In this document: piece by piece, positions 3,823-5,885 of the stretch
Layout of the letters: the number at the start of each line of letters is the position of its first letter
Position numbering within the stretch: the stretch's first letter is position 1
NCBI GenBank assembly: GCA_007135355.1
Contig: SLJA01000299.1
Span: 1-5,885 of the forward strand
Direction: 5' to 3'
Length of the DNA: 5,885 bases
Source of the DNA: Wenzhouxiangella sp.
GTDB lineage: Bacteria; Pseudomonadota; Gammaproteobacteria; Xanthomonadales; Wenzhouxiangellaceae
Program-made: the position numbers and the translations under genes
The notes under the pieces: generated by a model
What the model saw: only the letters and a program-made list of their open reading frames with translations
Told to the model about the DNA's origin: nothing
The model's database searches: none

Positions 3823-5885
3823 ATGATAAATCGTTCCGTTTCTGCTTCTGGCGATGTGAGCCAAAGCATTGTCGTCACAGGTGACGGCAACGCGGTTTCG
3901 CTTCGCTTCGGCGACTCTGGGCTGGTTTTGCCGATTGATCGCAAGCAGGTGCCGGGGCCAGACCGTCGCAGGCGGCCGACCCGAGATGAACGGGTTCGGG
4001 AACTGGATGTACTGGATCCTGTGCGCGGCCGCTTGCCGCTGATCGGGCGCGAACAGGAGCTGGCCGATCTGCAGTCGTGGCTGGCCGAAGATGTGGACAT
4101 CTCGGTCCATGGGCTGATCGGTCCGGCAGGGACCGGCAAGACGCGGCTGGCAATCGGGCTCTGTGCCGTAGTCGACGGAGCGCAGAAACCCGGCTCCGAC
4201 TGGCTGGCGGGCTTTCTGCCGTTTCGGGCACTACCGCATTTGGCAGAAGTCTTTGAATCGGCGAGCTACCAATGGGATCGATCGACGCTGCTGGTGATCG
4301 ACTACGCGGCAGCGGGGTACGAGGCGCTGGGCCGCTGGCTCGACCGGCTGGCTGCTTCACCGGCCATGAAGGGTGTCAAGCTGCGCCTCCTGTTACTGGA
4401 CCGGCAGGCGCCGGAAGGTTATGGCTGGTGGCATGAACTTTGTAACTCGCCGATGAATGACTCGGCTGCCCGCCGGGACCTCTTCTACAAGCAACGCCCG
4501 GACCCTTTGTCAGGTCTGGACGGAATCGAGGAACGGCGGCGGGTGCTGGCCGAGGCGCTTGCGGCCACGGCTGCATTGCACGGTACCGCGGCCCGTTCCC
4601 TTCCGGAGCTCGGCGAAAATGAAGCTTTCGCCGCACGGCTCTCCGAATACCAATTTGGAAACGCGCTCTCGCTGGTAATGGCGGGCGTGATCGCGCATGA
4701 GCGCGGTTTGGCGGAGGCGCTGGCGCTGCGTCGGCTGGATGCCGCGCGGCATCTGGGCCGGCGGGAACTGAAGCGGTTCGAGCGGCTGGCGGGCACGGAC
4801 CCAGAGGCTGCGGCGATTCGGCATCTTGTCGCCTTCAACGGCATGACCGGCGGTCTGCCGTTAGCTGGTTTGGCAACAACGCTGCAGGGCGAGCTAGCTG
4901 GGATCGGGATGGCCGCCAACACTCAGGCGCTTTCAGTGCTGCTGCAGCAGGAACTGCCACCGCTGGGGACACGCCAAGAAGAAGCGGGCGACCTGATGCC
5001 ACGCTTGGGCACAATCCAGCCTGACCTGATCGGCGAGGCGGTAATCGTGGAGGAGTTCGAAGCCCCGCCTGCTCGACAAGCCGAGGGCGTAGCGGCGGTG
5101 CAGCGGGCGTACGCCCTGACCGGCGCGGCTGCTGCGCGTTCGCTGATGCGATTGCTTCAAGACTATGCCTATGCCGTCGAAGACTCGACAGCCACAGACC
5201 TGGAACGGGAGACCGGAACGCGGTTGCTGGGTTGGCTACGGGCGCTGGCGGCTGAGATCGATGATCCTGCAGCCCTGGAGCCATTGGCCTTTGCGCTGCC
5301 GACCCGCACCCTGGTGCTGCGCGAAACTGCCTCAGAGATCACCAGCCGGCTAGCCCAGGCATATGAGAACGCGCTAGCGGCAGATGGTGGCTTCCTGACG
5401 ACCTCCGCTTACCGGGCTATGTTTTGGACCGCAAATCTTGCTAGCCGGCTGAACGATCTTGGTCTCCGCGATGAGGCTGCGTTAAGTGCAGAAAAGGCGG
5501 AGAGACTAGCGCGCCAACTGTACTATTCTGATGCAGCTAGGTTTAGCGACGATCTGGCCCATTCGCTGAACAATCTGGCGACCTTCCTCAGCGGTCTCGG
5601 CCGCCGAGAGGATGCCTTGGCTGCAGCGGAGGAGGCGGTAGGACTCCGACGAGAACTAGCCGCAGCCCGTCCGGACGCGTTCACGCCCGATCTGGCCAGT
5701 TCGCTGAACAACCTGGGGACCTTCCTCAGCGATCTCGGCCGCCGTGAGGATGCCTTGGCTGTAGCGGAGGAGGCGGTAGGGCTCCGGCGTGAGCTAGCCG
5801 CAGCCCGTCCGGACGCGTTCACGCCCGATCTGGCCGTTTCGCTGAACAACCTGGCGGCCTTCCTCAGCGATCTCGGTCGCCGAGA
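3823..5885 (+). CDS. STAND-type P-loop NTPase with C-terminal TPR array (3' end beyond window)
   Basis: The frame is open from ATG at 3823 to the right edge, at least 687 codons, with an upstream in-frame TAG at 3805. The first 35 residues carry DVSQSIVVTGDGNAVSLRFG (11-30), a short beta-type Gly/Asn motif common at the front of bacterial STAND proteins, then an Arg-rich linker (40-60). The NTPase begins at LIGREQELADLQSWL (73-87). Walker A is GPAGTGKT (100-107); Walker B is TLLVIDYAA (155-163, Asp160); LRLLLLDRQ (187-195) is a sensor-type strand ending in Arg194. Residues about 270-530 are helical and arginine/alanine-rich, as in the helical arm between NTPase and repeats. From residue 535 a 46-residue TPR unit repeats. 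STAND proteins are ATP-dependent switches whose repeats sense a ligand and trigger oligomerisation. No TIR, nuclease, protease or other effector is visible in the sequenced part. The start has only a weak G-rich sequence (3807-3814) as ribosome site; GTG at 3856 is a poorer alternative because it removes the N-terminal motif. Neighbours give no functional clue. Family assignment is confident; biological role is inference. Confidence 0.88.
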   Translation, partial: MINRSVSASGDVSQSIVVTGDGNAVSLRFGDSGLVLPIDRKQVPGPDRRRRPTRDERVRELDVLDPVRGRLPLIGREQELADLQSWLAEDVDISVHGLIGPAGTGKTRLAIGLCAVVDGAQKPGSDWLAGFLPFRALPHLAEVFESASYQWDRSTLLVIDYAAAGYEALGRWLDRLAASPAMKGVKLRLLLLDRQAPEGYGWWHELCNSPMNDSAARRDLFYKQRPDPLSGLDGIEERRRVLAEALAATAALHGTAARSLPELGENEAFAARLSEYQFGNALSLVMAGVIAHERGLAEALALRRLDAARHLGRRELKRFERLAGTDPEAAAIRHLVAFNGMTGGLPLAGLATTLQGELAGIGMAANTQALSVLLQQELPPLGTRQEEAGDLMPRLGTIQPDLIGEAVIVEEFEAPPARQAEGVAAVQRAYALTGAAAARSLMRLLQDYAYAVEDSTATDLERETGTRLLGWLRALAAEIDDPAALEPLAFALPTRTLVLRETASEITSRLAQAYENALAADGGFLTTSAYRAMFWTANLASRLNDLGLRDEAALSAEKAERLARQLYYSDAARFSDDLAHSLNNLATFLSGLGRREDALAAAEEAVGLRRELAAARPDAFTPDLASSLNNLGTFLSDLGRREDALAVAEEAVGLRRELAAARPDAFTPDLAVSLNNLAAFLSDLGRR
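5425..5885 (+). repeat. Tandem 138-bp repeats encoding 46-residue TPR (kinesin light chain-like) units
   Basis: Four in-register units are visible: a diverged first one (5425-5562, residues WTANLASRLNDLGLRDEAAL onward), two near-identical copies (5563-5700 and 5701-5838), and a partial fourth (5839-5885). Copies two and three differ at 11 of 138 bases by my count (about 92% identity); five changes alter four amino acids and six are silent. The partial copy differs from the third at 4 of 47 bases. Each unit has a helix A with SLNNLxxFLSxLGRRED and a helix B with ALAxAEEAVGLRRELAAARPDAF, then TPDLA. The unit is longer than the canonical 34-residue TPR and close to the roughly 42-residue kinesin light chain type. 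The period is a multiple of three, so gain or loss of units keeps the frame. The array clearly continues beyond the window. Confidence 0.93.

Noticed and set aside
3609..4139. Minus-strand 176-codon frame spanning the spacer and the start of the NTPase gene
   Set aside because: Serine/arginine-rich antisense composition over the NTPase N-terminus, with no recognisable domain; the plus-strand frame has clear Walker motifs.
5523..5849. Minus-strand 108-codon frame with internal repeats rich in Ser, Arg and Ala
   Set aside because: It is the antisense of the TPR repeats; its repetition only mirrors the coding repeats and it lacks a credible start context.
5563..5885. Tandem repeats considered as a CRISPR or non-coding satellite array
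   Set aside because: The 138-bp period without unique spacers, and an intact reading frame giving TPR helices, show that these are protein-coding repeats.

Overview
The window is GC-rich, densely coded bacterial DNA. Several SD-like start contexts, overlapping genes (ATGA at the left end, a 26-nt hypC/hypD overlap) and [NiFe]-hydrogenase maturation genes fit a Gram-negative proteobacterium with anaerobic or lithotrophic capacity. The HypC and HypD proteins look gammaproteobacterial to me, and large STAND/TPR proteins are common in purple sulfur and sulfur-oxidising gammaproteobacteria. This placement is an impression from memory, not a computed assignment.

Layout. Positions 1-1044, minus strand: a UbiA-superfamily (MenA-like) integral membrane protein. 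Its stop codon overlaps the start of a second, probably membrane-associated or secreted, protein that runs off the left edge. Positions 1045-1375: a divergent intergenic region with several inverted repeats. Positions 1376-1978, plus strand: a WrbA/flavodoxin-like NAD(P)H-dependent oxidoreductase. Positions 2139-3498, plus strand: hypC and hypD, translationally coupled, encoding the pair that assembles the Fe(CN)2CO moiety of [NiFe]-hydrogenases. No hypE follows. Positions 3499-3822: about 320 bases with no convincing gene. From 3823 to the right edge, plus strand: one uninterrupted reading frame of at least 687 codons. It has no stop codon inside the window, so a stop-to-stop ORF search can miss it.

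The right-hand gene is the most distinctive content. It encodes a signal-transducing P-loop NTPase of STAND type, with Walker A GPAGTGKT and Walker B LLVIDY. A short glycine/asparagine beta-type N-terminus precedes the NTPase, and a C-terminal array of 46-residue TPR units follows. The last units are about 92% identical at DNA level and the array continues past the window. This is the architecture of bacterial NLR-like sensor proteins, many of which act in defence or other biological conflicts, but no effector domain is visible here.

The left and central genes share a possible redox/quinone/hydrogenase theme, but only hypC-hypD form a clear functional unit. The MenA-like protein is odd: its first aspartate-rich motif is replaced (NLTNVSFN instead of an NDxxD-type motif) while the second (NDLRDHDGD) is intact, which makes ordinary prenyltransferase activity doubtful.
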